Shown: positions 46,942 through 56,025, counted from the first letter of the stretch. The stretch: 64,000 nt of DNA from Desulfosporosinus lacus DSM 15449 (GCF_900129935.1 NZ_FQXJ01000003.1:62001-126000); one strand, 5' to 3'. A program made the numbers and translations. Notes: a model not told the origin generated them from the letters alone.

Positions 46942-47895
46942 ATGGGTAAGCGAATTAATCGTCAAAGTGTTGTAACCTTACTGGGGGTCCTGCTTGTTTA
47001 TGCCATCGTTCAGGGCAGTATTCTAATGGATATTTTACCTCCTTTTGTAGCGCTTACTTTGATTCAGGTTTGTATCTTTATCATTCTATCGACTAGTTTA
47101 AACTTGATTAATGGGATAACCGGTCAGTTTTCAATTGGACATGCAGGTTTTATGGCTATTGGGGCATACATGGCTGCGATTGTTGTTGTTAAATTTCAAG
47201 GGCCGCTTATGCTGGCGCTTCTTGCCGGGGCACTAGTGTCCGCATTAGCGGGTTTTTTGATTGGTCTGCCTACGTTACGGCTTAAGGGAGACTATCTAGC
47301 GATTGCTACCCTTGGATTTGGGGAAATTGTACGAATTATCTTTTTGAATATGGAGTATGTCGGAGGGGCTTCAGGATTTTCAGTGCCGAAAACCATCACT
47401 TGGACATGGGCTTTTTGGCTCATGGTTATAAGTGTTATCATTATTCGGAACTTTATTTATTCTACGCACGGTCGAGCATGCATCTCTATTCGTGAGAACG
47501 AAATCGCTGCAGATGTCATGGGTATTAATACTACTAAATATAAGATCATGGCGTTTACAATTGGGGCCTTCTTTGCTGGATTAGCGGGTGGAATTTATGC
47601 CAATTATCTATACATTATTCAACCATTAACGTTCAGTTTTCTTAAATCCTTTGATATTTTAGTTATGGTTGTACTTGGAGGTTTAGGAAGCTTGACGGGC
47701 AGCATTCTTGGGGCAGTGGTGATGACGGTTGTTTCCGCCGCATTATCTGGTTGGCCGGAATGGCGACTTGTGATTACAGCAATACTTTTGATAGTAATGA
47801 TGATTTTTAGGCCGAAGGGACTATTAGGAACTAAAGAATTTAGCTTAAGTTTCCTCGGAAAGAAGGGTGAGAAAAATGCCTCTTCTAAGGATTGA
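46942..47895 (+). CDS. livM: Branched-chain amino-acid ABC transporter permease LivM
   Basis: This 317-residue second permease has STSLNLINGITGQFSIGHAGFMAIGAYMAA, typical of LivM, and the coupling loop FDILVMVVLGGLGSLTGSILGA. The ATG at 46942 has AGGTG six bases ahead; a GTG nine bases earlier is less likely. Its end overlaps the livG start by 20 bases. Confidence 0.95.
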   Translation: MGKRINRQSVVTLLGVLLVYAIVQGSILMDILPPFVALTLIQVCIFIILSTSLNLINGITGQFSIGHAGFMAIGAYMAAIVVVKFQGPLMLALLAGALVSALAGFLIGLPTLRLKGDYLAIATLGFGEIVRIIFLNMEYVGGASGFSVPKTITWTWAFWLMVISVIIIRNFIYSTHGRACISIRENEIAADVMGINTTKYKIMAFTIGAFFAGLAGGIYANYLYIIQPLTFSFLKSFDILVMVVLGGLGSLTGSILGAVVMTVVSAALSGWPEWRLVITAILLIVMMIFRPKGLLGTKEFSLSFLGKKGEKNASSKD

Positions 47896-48643
47896 AAAAC
47901 TCTCTAAGTCGTTTGGTGGATTAAAAGCAGTTTCAAATCTAAACATTGAGATTAACGAAGGGGAACTGATCGGATTGATAGGTCCGAACGGGGCCGGAAA
48001 AACTACGGCTTTTAATTTACTCACAGGAGTATACGAACAAACAGAAGGAAAAATATTGTTTCAGGATAAGGATATGCGAGGGCTTAAACCCTATCATGTC
48101 ACCCAGCGAGGAATGGCACGGACATTTCAAAATATCCGGTTATTTAGCGATTTGAGCGTCATAGATAATGTCAAGATTGCCTACCATCAACGAAGCTCAT
48201 ACGGAATCTTTAGTGCGTTCCTTCGCCTTCCAAGCTATTACGCCGGGGAAGAAGAGATGCAACGAAAGGCAATGGAGTTGTTAAAGATCTTTAATCTTGA
48301 CCATAAGGCAGAAGAAATTGCGAAGAATTTGCCTTATGGTGAACAACGACGGTTAGAGATTGCTCGAGCCCTGGGAACTGAGCCTAAACTCCTTTTGCTG
48401 GATGAGCCTGCTGCAGGTATGAATCCTCAAGAAACACATGACCTGATGAATCTTATTCGTTGGATACGGGAAAAGTTTAAGCTTACGATTCTGTTAATCG
48501 AGCATGATATGTCTTTAGTTATGGGTGTGTGTGAACGCATCTATGTTTTAGATTACGGAATGATTATAGCTCAAGGGGCACCAGATGAAATCAAGAGCAA
48601 TCCCAAAGTCATTGAGGCTTATCTAGGGGAGGAGGTTGTCTGA
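47876..48643 (+). CDS. livG: Branched-chain amino-acid ABC transporter ATP-binding protein LivG
   Basis: This 255-residue ATPase has Walker A GPNGAGKTT, the Q-loop, a signature region reading LPYGEQRRLEIARAL (typical of LivG in place of LSGGQ), Walker B LLLLDEPAAGMNP and the switch His in LLIEHDMSLV. The ATG at 47876 has AGGG eight bases ahead. A TGATG overlap couples it to livF. Confidence 0.96.
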   Translation: MPLLRIEKLSKSFGGLKAVSNLNIEINEGELIGLIGPNGAGKTTAFNLLTGVYEQTEGKILFQDKDMRGLKPYHVTQRGMARTFQNIRLFSDLSVIDNVKIAYHQRSSYGIFSAFLRLPSYYAGEEEMQRKAMELLKIFNLDHKAEEIAKNLPYGEQRRLEIARALGTEPKLLLLDEPAAGMNPQETHDLMNLIRWIREKFKLTILLIEHDMSLVMGVCERIYVLDYGMIIAQGAPDEIKSNPKVIEAYLGEEVV

Positions 48644-49347
48644 TGCTTGTCCTTGAAGATGTCAATGTTTACTATGGTGCCATTCATGCCCTTAAAGGGA
48701 TTTCCCTCGAGGTTAATCAGGGCGAAATTGTAACCCTAATCGGCTCAAATGGTGCAGGGAAAAGTACAAGTCTTAAGACTATTTCGGGATTGTTGCGACC
48801 GAAAGATGGCAAGGTAATGTTTAAAGGTGCAGACCTGGCCAGTATAGCTCCACAAACTATTGTTGCCCAGGGAATATCTCAGGTTCCAGAAGGACGGCGA
48901 GTGTTTGCCAATATGACTGTTATCGAGAACTTGGAACTTGGGGCATACTTGCGTAAAGACAAGTCAGGTATTAAAGAAGATATGAAACGAGTATATGAGT
49001 TATTTCCACGTTTGCTTGAAAGGAAAAACCAACTTTCGGGTACCTTATCTGGAGGAGAACAACAAATGCTAGCGATGGGTCGAGCCCTAATGTCCAAACC
49101 CCAGTTGCTTCTTCTCGATGAACCTTCAATGGGTTTAGCTCCCATCTTGGTAAAACAAATATTCTCAATCATAAAGGAAATTAATGCTAGCGGAACAACG
49201 ATTTTACTTGTAGAGCAGAATGCTCATATGGCGCTTTCTATAGCCAACCGGGCTTACGTATTAGAGACAGGTAAAATTGTGCTTTCAGGAGATGCTAAAC
49301 AATTAGCGGCTAGTGAAGAAGTCCGTAAGGCCTACTTAGGAGGCTAA
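48643..49347 (+). CDS. livF: Branched-chain amino-acid ABC transporter ATP-binding protein LivF
   Basis: This 234-residue second ATPase has Walker A GSNGAGKST, the signature LSGGEQQMLAMGRAL, Walker B LLLLDEPSMGLAP and the switch LLVEQNAHMAL. It completes the five-part liv transporter and is the last gene of livHMGF. No conventional terminator follows; the gap holds repeat copy G. Confidence 0.96.
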   Translation: MLVLEDVNVYYGAIHALKGISLEVNQGEIVTLIGSNGAGKSTSLKTISGLLRPKDGKVMFKGADLASIAPQTIVAQGISQVPEGRRVFANMTVIENLELGAYLRKDKSGIKEDMKRVYELFPRLLERKNQLSGTLSGGEQQMLAMGRALMSKPQLLLLDEPSMGLAPILVKQIFSIIKEINASGTTILLVEQNAHMALSIANRAYVLETGKIVLSGDAKQLAASEEVRKAYLGG

Positions 49348-49379
49348 ATGCATATATAAAGACAAGGCTGAGAGCAGAT

Positions 49380-49618
49380 CTTTCAGATCTGCCCCATCTA
49401 GCCATCTCGGCACTATGCCATCGCGACGCCTAGGCCATCCATGGCAGTGTACTAACCTCGAACATCTTTGTTCGAGTCATGGCGGTGCTCAAAACTCAAC
49501 CATCCTTGGTTGAGTTTTGGCAACAGGGGCACTTGGCCTTATGGACATGACAAAAGCGGCTTCTAAGCATCTGCCGGCTACACTAGCTTGGTGCCAAAGA
49601 GTGACATTAACAAGGCCG
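49380..49618 (+). repeat. Dispersed intergenic repeat, copy G
   Basis: This copy fills the livF-CBS gap. Its core 49447-49514 (GTGTACTAAC, CTCGAACATCTTTGTTCGAG, TCATGGCGGTGCTC, CTCAACCATCCTTGGTTGAG) is almost identical to 28186-28252 in copy D, 21 kb away. CCATCCATGGCAG precedes it, and a terminal CTAGCTTGGTGCCAAAG resembles the CTTGGCGCTAGCCAAG end of other copies. I see no gene in the gap. Confidence 0.75.
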
Positions 49619-49647
49619 AGATCTAAAGTGGAAAGGGGTAATTGTAC

Positions 49648-50274
49648 ATGTATGTTCGTCAATTTATGACAGCTCAAGTTTTCACAGTCACTCCGGAAAA
49701 AACTATTGCTGATACAATGGCTCTTATGCGAGAAAAGAAGATTAGCCGAATGCCGGTCGTAGAAAAGGGGAAACTTGTTGGATTAGTAACTGATGGGGAT
49801 CTTCGCGAGGTCTCTCCTTCCCCGGCAACAACTTTGAGTATTTTTGAACTCAACTATCTCATAGCTAAAACCCCTATTCGTGAAGTAGCGATTAAAAAGG
49901 TTGTGACCTGTCACCCTGACACTCAAATTGAGGACGCAGCTTTGCTAATGCGAGATCACAAAATTGGAGGATTGCCTGTCGTAGATGAAGGCAAGGTAGT
50001 CGGGATTATCACAGGCTCAGATATAATGGATGCATTTTTAGATATCATGGGATTTCGTAGCCCAGGACAGCGCGTAATGATTGAAACTAAGGATCAAGTT
50101 GGTGTTATGCTAGATCTTGCTCTATCAACCAAGGAGTTTGATGTAAATATTGGAAGTTTAGCTGTATATCATCTCAGAGATAATCAAATTCAAATTCTTG
50201 CACGCCTCCAAGGTGATCAAGTAGCCGAAGTTGAAGCGTCCCTAGAAAAAAAGGGATACCAGATCAAAAAATAG
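49648..50274 (+). CDS. CBS-pair and ACT domain protein (AcuB-like)
   Basis: This 208-residue protein has two CBS domains, at about residues 5-60 and 75-130 (FTVTPEKTIADTMALM, ISRMPVVEKGKLVGLVTDGDL, KIGGLPVVDEGKVVGIITGSDI). They are followed by an ACT-like domain from about 140. CBS pairs bind adenine nucleotides and ACT domains bind amino acids. This architecture is that of AcuB-like proteins of uncertain role. Placement after the liv transporter suggests, but does not show, a link with amino-acid sensing. The ATG at 49648 has AAAGGGG nine bases ahead. Confidence 0.88.
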   Translation: MYVRQFMTAQVFTVTPEKTIADTMALMREKKISRMPVVEKGKLVGLVTDGDLREVSPSPATTLSIFELNYLIAKTPIREVAIKKVVTCHPDTQIEDAALLMRDHKIGGLPVVDEGKVVGIITGSDIMDAFLDIMGFRSPGQRVMIETKDQVGVMLDLALSTKEFDVNIGSLAVYHLRDNQIQILARLQGDQVAEVEASLEKKGYQIKK

Positions 50275-50295
50275 AGGTTAGTGTACGACTAAAGA

Positions 50296-50337
50296 AAGCA
50301 CTGAGTGAATGTTAATTCACTCAGTGCTTCTCTTTTT
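50296..50337 (+). terminator. Terminator after the CBS/ACT gene
   Basis: AAGCACTGAGTGAA pairs exactly with its inverse around TGTTAA (14 pairs), followed by CTCTTTTT. Between this and the small gene at 50584 I see only A/T-rich DNA with a few short hairpins. Confidence 0.93.
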
Positions 50338-50583
50338 AAAAAATTTTAGAAGACAATTCTTCTTATTAAGCCGAGCAGGCATCCATAAAATGAAATGATA
50401 AGGATCTAAAAATCGTTAGAATACTTTGGCAAGTTTATAATGTTGTCAAAGAGTTAATGTAAGTACCATATCTAATGAGCAGACTTGCTAATCTGCAGTT
50501 AAATTAGTCAATTAGCGGAGGAACTGTATTCTGCAGGAAGTTGATTCACTGTATGAAATTTTATCTTAATGTAAAGTATGTAT

Positions 50584-50715
50584 TTATTTTGGACTTGTAT
50601 AAGCTATTAAGATGGTTTCTTGTCCTTGTTTACTATTGAACTTGTTTTCTAAGGCTTTAAGGTCTTCAATCTGGTCACTAGTTAAGTTAGAAAATAAAAC
50701 ATCCGATCGATTCAT
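50584..50715 (-). CDS. Small protein of 43 residues, unknown function
   Basis: On the minus strand an ATG opens a 43-codon frame beginning MNRSDVLFSNLTSDQIEDL and ending in ETILIAYTSPK. A GGGGG run lies 12 bases before the start, which is rather far for a ribosome-binding site. The composition is soluble, with a helix-forming LTSDQIEDLKALENKF stretch and a short hydrophobic end. It resembles small hypothetical proteins I recall from related Clostridia, but I cannot name a family. It is read against the neighbouring genes and 185 bases before tRNA-Sec. Confidence 0.55.
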   Translation of the reverse strand: MNRSDVLFSNLTSDQIEDLKALENKFNSKQGQETILIAYTSPK

Positions 50716-50900
50716 GATGATTTTTAACCCCCTTTTGTTTAAGCATTAAAAGAGTTTAAATCTTCTTATACATAATTAGTGTGCACAAAATTCAGGAAAA
50801 TTAAACCCTATTTTACAACGTATTAATAATCTATATCTTTCGGTAGAGTTATTTACTTCCCAAATATATACGAATGTGATAATATTATTGACGTTAGCAG

Positions 50901-50998
50901 GGGGATGGATGGTGGCTGGTGCTGCTCCCGGACTTCAAATCCGCGTGTCGGGACGCAGAACGTTCCGAGGTGTGTTCGATTCGCACGCATCCCCGCCA
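50901..50998 (+). tRNA. selC: tRNA-Sec (anticodon TCA)
   Basis: This 98-base tRNA begins GGGGATGGATGG, with a long D-arm, anticodon stem CGGA/TCCG, loop CTTCAAA (anticodon TCA, reading UGA), a long variable arm, T-arm GTGTG-TTCGATT-CGCAC and an encoded GCCA end. The extended acceptor-plus-T helix and the length are typical of bacterial tRNA-Sec. Position 8 and its partner are both G, so the acceptor helix has seven clear pairs. The +1 end could be one base earlier. Confidence 0.96.
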
Positions 50999-51097
50999 TT
51001 AACCAAGGTCCGAATTATTAGGAGTGGACATTTTAGTCTAATTATTGGACAAGTCTTGGAGAAACTAAATCTAGTAAGGTTTTATTTGTTTATTTGG

Positions 51098-51119
51098 AGG
51101 CAGCGTGAGGCTGCCTTTT
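51098..51119 (+). terminator. Terminator downstream of tRNA-Sec
   Basis: AGGCAGC and GCTGCCT form a seven-pair stem around GTGAG, followed by TTT. It lies 100 bases beyond the tRNA. Confidence 0.75.
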
Positions 51120-51167
51120 GACATAAGAATAAGAAAATAAGCGGATGATTTATTAGGGGGGGACTAT

Positions 51168-51899
51168 GTGAATCTGATTGATGTGCTTATTATAGGGTTT
51201 GTCTTGTTAGGAGCGTTGCATGGCTATCAAAGAGGCTTAATAACAAGTATTTTTAATTTTTTCATTTGGATTGCAGGCTTCTTAGTGGCATCGTGGCAAT
51301 ACATGGCTGCTCTTCGCTGGACAGAACATTACCTTCCGCTTCGGGAATGGATAGAGCCTGTAATTTATCGAACTCTGATTCCCTCTGTAGAGTCTAAGGC
51401 CTTAACGTTACAACAAAAAGTCCTAGGAAACATAATAGGCGTAATACCCGAAGAATGGCGCAGTATGCTCCCTTCTGCAGAATTACCTGGTGTAGAAATT
51501 CCTCAAACTATTGAACAAATGACTCATAGCCTAGCTGGAACGATTACTGACAGTATCTTAAGCCTAATAGCCTTTGGCTTTGTGTTTTATTGTGTGGTGT
51601 TAGCAATGCAGTTATTAGTATTTATTCTCCTTCGCCCATTAGGTATTTGGAGTGGGTCGTTTAATCGCGGAGGGGGACTTTTGTTTGGTGGACTAAGCTC
51701 CCTTATTGGTTTATCTGTATTGGCAGGCATATTGACACCACTGTTACAAATAGATGTGAATCATAGTTATAGTGGGCTCGTCCTGAACTCATACCTTTAC
51801 CCTTATTTGGTAGGGACTTTTAACGCCTTAGACCAGATGTTTTCGGCTCAACTTAGAGAAAAGCTTCTTGAACCACTATCAATGGGTAGGGGAGTTTAG
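51168..51899 (+). CDS. CvpA family membrane protein
   Basis: This 243-residue protein has four membrane segments. It begins with the CvpA pattern LIDVLIIGFVLLGALHGYQRGLITSIFNFFIWIAGF and has a long soluble loop between the first and second halves. In Enterobacteria CvpA is linked to colicin V production and purF; in Clostridia the role is unknown. It starts at GTG after a G-rich site. Confidence 0.85.
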   Translation: MNLIDVLIIGFVLLGALHGYQRGLITSIFNFFIWIAGFLVASWQYMAALRWTEHYLPLREWIEPVIYRTLIPSVESKALTLQQKVLGNIIGVIPEEWRSMLPSAELPGVEIPQTIEQMTHSLAGTITDSILSLIAFGFVFYCVVLAMQLLVFILLRPLGIWSGSFNRGGGLLFGGLSSLIGLSVLAGILTPLLQIDVNHSYSGLVLNSYLYPYLVGTFNALDQMFSAQLREKLLEPLSMGRGV

Positions 51900-51938
51900 T
51901 TTTAGCGCCAATTAATGACTGCTTAGGAGGCGGGATTT

Positions 51939-52013
51939 ATGCAGCGGTTAGTCATCGTATATAGGAAAGCTGCTTCAGGTAACCGGAGTTTAGCTGGACA
52001 TACTATCGTATAA
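51939..52013 (+). CDS. Possible 24-residue microprotein
   Basis: AGGAGG stands eight bases before an ATG that opens 24 codons, beginning MQRLVIVYRKAASGN and ending in TIV before TAA. The ribosome-binding site is as good as any in the window, but there is no family evidence. It lies between cvpA and the aminopeptidase gene. Confidence 0.3.
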   Translation: MQRLVIVYRKAASGNRSLAGHTIV

Positions 52014-52090
52014 ATCAAACGGAGAAGAAGAAGACTTAGAGTATCTGGCAGCATAATCTTGCCAAGTTAATTCAGGTAGGGGTGATTTTC

Positions 52091-53464
52091 GTGGGCTCAA
52101 AAAAGGTAAAATTAGCGTGGGATGAACTAGGGATGTCGGAGCAAGAAGATCAAGCGATGATTGAATACCTCTCCTTTTTGAGTAAGGGAAAAACGGAGAG
52201 GGAATCTTGGCAGATCATAGAAGGGTGGGCTCATCAAAGCGGGTTTATACCTCTTGATAAAGTGGATAATTTTAAGCTTGGTCAAAGGGTTCGTCTGGCT
52301 GTTCGGGGAAAAGCCGGCATTTTAGCTATTGCAGGGCTCCGACCATTAAATGAAGGATTCCGTTTAATTGCAAGCCATATTGACGCTCCCAGGTTAGATA
52401 TTAAGCAACGCCCTCTCTATGAAGAAGGATTAGCTTTTCTAAAAACCCATTACTATGGAGGGATCAAGAAATATCAATGGATGGCCTTGCCTCTGGCTCT
52501 TCATGGTGTTGTCATCCTGCGCGATGGGCATAAGGCTGAAATTGTGATTGGGGAAGATGAAGAAGATCCAATCTTCACAATTTCGGACTTACTCCCACAC
52601 CTTTCTAAGGATCAATATAACAAGAAATTACGCGAGGCTATAGCTGGAGAAGGACTTAATCTTTTGTTAGGACACAATCCTTCCCCGGGAGAGGGTGATG
52701 AACGGGTTAAATCAGCGATACTCCTCTTTCTTAAGGACAAATATGGTATCGAGGAGGACGATTTTGTAAGTGCAGAGTTAGAGGTCGTACCTGCCGGAAA
52801 GGCTCGTTATGCAGGATTGGACCGCAGCTTTATTGCCGGATATGGACAAGATGATCGAATCTGTTCTTTTGCTGCATGGAAAGCGATTGAAGAAATAAAG
52901 CAACCGGAGTGGACAACGATTGTTCTTTTTGCGGATAAAGAAGAGATTGGCAGCGATTCCAATACAGGTATGAAAGCTCGTTTCTTAGAAAATTTTATTG
53001 CGGAACTTATCACATTGCAAAATGGAAACTACGACGGGTTAATGGTTAGGCGCTCTTTGGCTCGAGCTAAAGCACTTTCCGCGGATGTCACAGGTGGATA
53101 TGATCCTAATTACGCCGATGTTATGGATAAACGTAATTCAGCCTTTTTAGGACGAGGTTTGGTTATCAGTAAATATACTGGTTCTGGAGGGAAATATGGT
53201 ACGAGTGATGCCAACCCAGAATTTGTTGCTGAGGTTCGCAGAATTTTCGATGATGCTAAGATCTCGTGGCAAACAGCCGAATTAGGGAAAGTTGATCAAG
53301 GGGGCGGTGGGACAATTGCCCAATATATGGCCATATACGGAATGGAAGTCTTGGATTGTGGTGTGGGAATTCTAAGTATGCATGCTCCTTGGGAAATCTC
53401 CTCGATTGCTGATTTAGTGATGATGATACGCGGGTATCATGCATTTCTGAAATATCAGAGCTAA
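52091..53464 (+). CDS. M18 family aminopeptidase
   Basis: This 457-residue two-zinc aminopeptidase removes N-terminal, usually acidic, residues from peptides in the cytoplasm. Metal and catalytic residues are seen as the His in IASHIDAPRLD, the Asp in GQDDRICSF, the Glu pair in DKEEIGSDSNTG, the Asp in SADVTGGYDP and the His in LSMHAPWEISSIADL. The GTG at 52091 has AGGGG eight bases ahead. A GTG nine bases earlier overlaps that site. Confidence 0.92.
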   Translation: MGSKKVKLAWDELGMSEQEDQAMIEYLSFLSKGKTERESWQIIEGWAHQSGFIPLDKVDNFKLGQRVRLAVRGKAGILAIAGLRPLNEGFRLIASHIDAPRLDIKQRPLYEEGLAFLKTHYYGGIKKYQWMALPLALHGVVILRDGHKAEIVIGEDEEDPIFTISDLLPHLSKDQYNKKLREAIAGEGLNLLLGHNPSPGEGDERVKSAILLFLKDKYGIEEDDFVSAELEVVPAGKARYAGLDRSFIAGYGQDDRICSFAAWKAIEEIKQPEWTTIVLFADKEEIGSDSNTGMKARFLENFIAELITLQNGNYDGLMVRRSLARAKALSADVTGGYDPNYADVMDKRNSAFLGRGLVISKYTGSGGKYGTSDANPEFVAEVRRIFDDAKISWQTAELGKVDQGGGGTIAQYMAIYGMEVLDCGVGILSMHAPWEISSIADLVMMIRGYHAFLKYQS

Positions 53465-53492
53465 CCGATTAACTGAAAGGGAAGACTTATAC

Positions 53493-54368
53493 ATGAATAG
53501 TGCATGGATTCAGAGTAGCTTGAACCACTTTGATTGGCAGCAATTCGGAACTGCTGTCTTAAATTCGATATTATATATTGTAATAATACTTGTTATCTCG
53601 CGTGTCGCTTATTGGTTAATAATTTATTTATTACGAAGAACGTTACTGGATCACAAAGGAAAAAAAATCCTCGATGAACGTAAGGCTAATACAATGTTCT
53701 CGCTTCTTAGAAGTATGTCGTTTTATTTAATTACCTTTACTGCTATTCTACATACGCTTAAACACATATTTAATTTTGACACTGGGACTCTTCTAGCCTC
53801 GGCTAGTGTCTTGGGTGTAGCATTAGGTTTTGGTTCGCAAAGCCTGGTTAAAGATATAATTGGCGGATTTTTCATCCTTTTTGAAGATCAGTTTTCCGTT
53901 GGAGATTATATACAAACTGGACAATTTGCGGGAGTTGTAGAAGAGACTGGGATTCGGGCAACACATCTAAGGGACTGGGGCGGCGAACTTCATATTATTC
54001 CTAATGGCAGCATTACAGCCGTTACCAATTTCAGCCGTGGCAAGATGAGGGCTTTAGTTGATATACTGGTTCCCTATGATGAAGACTTAGACCGGGCCAT
54101 GAAAGTGATGCATTCTGTTTGCGAGACAGTCAGTACGGAGTTTGGGGATAAAATTATTGATCCCCCTGCAGTGCAGGGTGTCATCCAGTTTGGAGAACGA
54201 AATGCTGTTTTGAGAGTGATTGGATTTACTCAACCTAATGAACAATGGAGCTTGGAGCGAGAACTGCGTCGTCAAATTCACAGCGCTTTTTTAAAAGAAG
54301 GTATTCGAACACCACAACAAAATATTTTTATGTCTGATCCCTTGAAACGCGATAAAGAAAATACGTGA
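53493..54368 (+). CDS. mscS: Small-conductance mechanosensitive channel (MscS family)
   Basis: This 291-residue protein has three membrane segments. The pore helix (LLASASVLGVALGFGSQSLVKDIIGGFFILFEDQ) is followed by the beta-domain (FSVGDYIQTGQFAGVVEETGIRATHLRDWGGE) and a C-terminal alpha/beta domain. The channel opens under membrane tension to release solutes. GAAAGGGAAG precedes the ATG. Confidence 0.94.
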   Translation: MNSAWIQSSLNHFDWQQFGTAVLNSILYIVIILVISRVAYWLIIYLLRRTLLDHKGKKILDERKANTMFSLLRSMSFYLITFTAILHTLKHIFNFDTGTLLASASVLGVALGFGSQSLVKDIIGGFFILFEDQFSVGDYIQTGQFAGVVEETGIRATHLRDWGGELHIIPNGSITAVTNFSRGKMRALVDILVPYDEDLDRAMKVMHSVCETVSTEFGDKIIDPPAVQGVIQFGERNAVLRVIGFTQPNEQWSLERELRRQIHSAFLKEGIRTPQQNIFMSDPLKRDKENT

Positions 54369-54504
54369 TAAAACATATTCTTAACTGACATATAAAAATT
54401 GTTTTATAAAAGTTTAAGTTTATTGAAGGTGAGAAATGATGTGCGATTTTCATATCCGTGCTTCGTGCCTCGAACTTCGAACCTCGATTTAGAGAGGGGA
54501 ATTA

Positions 54505-54702
54505 ATGATGATTCCGTTAAATGTGGGAGATATTGTTCGTCTTCGTAAGCCTCATCCCTGTGGCAGTCTAGATTGGAAAGTAATGCGAACAGGGATGGAT
54601 TTTCGTATCCAGTGTTTAGGATGTCAGCATCAAGCTTGGATTCCCAGAGTAAAACTCGAACGCAATTTAAAGGAAATTCTTCAGCATGCTGATGAAAAAT
54701 GA
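54505..54702 (+). CDS. DUF951 family protein
   Basis: This 65-residue protein has the DUF951 pattern LNVGDIVRLRKPHPCGSLDWKV and a CLGCQHQAW pair of cysteines, so a small zinc- or RNA-binding fold is possible. Members (YyzM in Bacillus) lie next to ychF, as here. Two adjacent ATG codons at 54505 and 54508 share the site AGGGG. Confidence 0.88.
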   Translation: MMIPLNVGDIVRLRKPHPCGSLDWKVMRTGMDFRIQCLGCQHQAWIPRVKLERNLKEILQHADEK

Positions 54703-54782
54703 GCAGAGTGGTTGCAGAGTAAGAAAACATCACATATAATCGGTTAAGATAGCTCGTCAGTGTATTATGAGGAGGTTCAGTC

Positions 54783-55883
54783 ATGACTTTACATGCAGGA
54801 ATTGTTGGCTTGCCGAATGTTGGTAAGTCGACGTTGTTTAACGCCATTACTCAAGCGGGTGCAGAAGCCGCAAATTACCCATTTTGCACGATAGATCCAA
54901 ATATTGGAATGGTAGAAGTGCCTGATTCCCGTTTACAAAAACTCGCGGATATGGTTCATCCTAAGAAGATTGTTCCTGCAACTGTCGAGTTTGTAGATAT
55001 TGCCGGACTCGTTAAGGGAGCAAGTAAAGGGGAAGGCTTGGGGAACAAGTTCTTGTCCCACATTCGCGAGGTCGATGCAATTGTGCATGTCGTGCGCTGT
55101 TTTGAAGATGAGAATGTTATCCACGTTGAAGGTAATGTAAACCCTAAGCGGGACATTGAGACGATTGACCTTGAGTTAGTCTTAGCGGATATGGAGAGTA
55201 TAGAGAAGCGTTCTGAGCGTACATCGAAACTCTTGAAAACGGGAGATAAAAAGGCTCAAGGGGAAATTGCACTCTTAGAACGCTTGAAGGAAGTGTTCAA
55301 TCAGGGTAAAGGGGCTCGTTCATTGACCTTTACAGATGAGGAACGGGATATTCTAAAGGGATTTTCGCTCTTGACTCTAAAACCGGTGCTCTATGTAGCG
55401 AATGTTAGTGAAACTGGACTAGCTACAGCAGCTGATAATCCCTATGTTCAACAGGTTAAGGCGATTGCTGCCGAAGAGGGTGCCGAAGTTGTTGTAGTCT
55501 GCGCACAGATTGAAGCGGAAATTGCAGAGCTTGAGGCAGATGAAAAGGATGCTTTTCTGGAAGACCTGGGGCTCGAAGAATCAGGACTAGACCGATTAAT
55601 TCGAGTAGCCTTCCATTTATTAGGCCTCATGACGTTTTTTACAGCTGGACCTATCGAAGTCAAAGCCTGGACGATTTACCAGGGAACAAAGGCTCCTAAA
55701 GCTGCGGGGGTAATTCATACTGATTTTGAACATGGATTTATTCGCGCAGAAGTAGTCTCTTACAAGGACTTCGTGGAGCACAACGGTATAAATGGTGCAA
55801 GAGATAAAGGACTGGTTCGTTTAGAGGGGAAGGAATATATTATGAACGATGGAGATATTGTTCACTTCCGCTTTAACGTATAA
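54783..55883 (+). CDS. ychF: Redox-regulated ATPase YchF (OLA1 family)
   Basis: This 366-residue member of the Obg-related family prefers ATP to GTP. It has GLPNVGKST, the [10 protein letters not shown] switch, [20 protein letters not shown] and a C-terminal TGS domain ([22 protein letters not shown]). It associates with ribosomes and stress responses in other bacteria. It precedes the rpsF operon promoter. Confidence 0.96.
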   Translation: MTLHAGIVGLPNVGKSTLFNAITQAGAEAANYPFCTIDPNIGMVEVPDSRLQKLADMVHPKKIVPATVEFVDIAGLVKGASKGEGLGNKFLSHIREVDAIVHVVRCFEDENVIHVEGNVNPKRDIETIDLELVLADMESIEKRSERTSKLLKTGDKKAQGEIALLERLKEVFNQGKGARSLTFTDEERDILKGFSLLTLKPVLYVANVSETGLATAADNPYVQQVKAIAAEEGAEVVVVCAQIEAEIAELEADEKDAFLEDLGLEESGLDRLIRVAFHLLGLMTFFTAGPIEVKAWTIYQGTKAPKAAGVIHTDFEHGFIRAEVVSYKDFVEHNGINGARDKGLVRLEGKEYIMNDGDIVHFRFNV

Positions 55884-55926
55884 AGTAAGAAGTATTTTCA
55901 CCTATAGAGAAATTGAAACAGAAAAG

Positions 55927-55955
55927 TTGCTTTTTAAGGGATAGAATGGTATAAT
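55927..55955 (+). promoter_or_regulatory. Promoter of the rpsF-ssb-rpsR operon
   Basis: TTGCTT is followed by exactly 17 bases and a perfect TATAAT, about 70 bases before rpsF. Confidence 0.85.
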
Positions 55956-55961
55956 TTCTGC

Positions 55962-56020
55962 TTGGTAGTCTAAATATCCCTGCTCCGTAAAATCGGGGCC
56001 GTTTAGTCCGAGGGGAGGTG
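55962..56020 (+). promoter_or_regulatory. Candidate S6:S18 autoregulatory leader
   Basis: CTAAA/TTTAG enclose a helix CTCCG-TAAAAT-CGGGG followed by CCG, directly upstream of the rpsF ribosome-binding site. The known bacterial S6:S18 leader is a hairpin with a conserved CCG in a bulge that binds the S6-S18 pair. The layout agrees, but I have not tested it against a covariance model. Confidence 0.45.
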
Positions 56021-56025
56021 CAAAT

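Noticed and set aside
54440-54500. Short TCGAAC/TCGAACC reiterations before the DUF951 gene
   Set aside because: They are too short and irregular to link to the repeat family.
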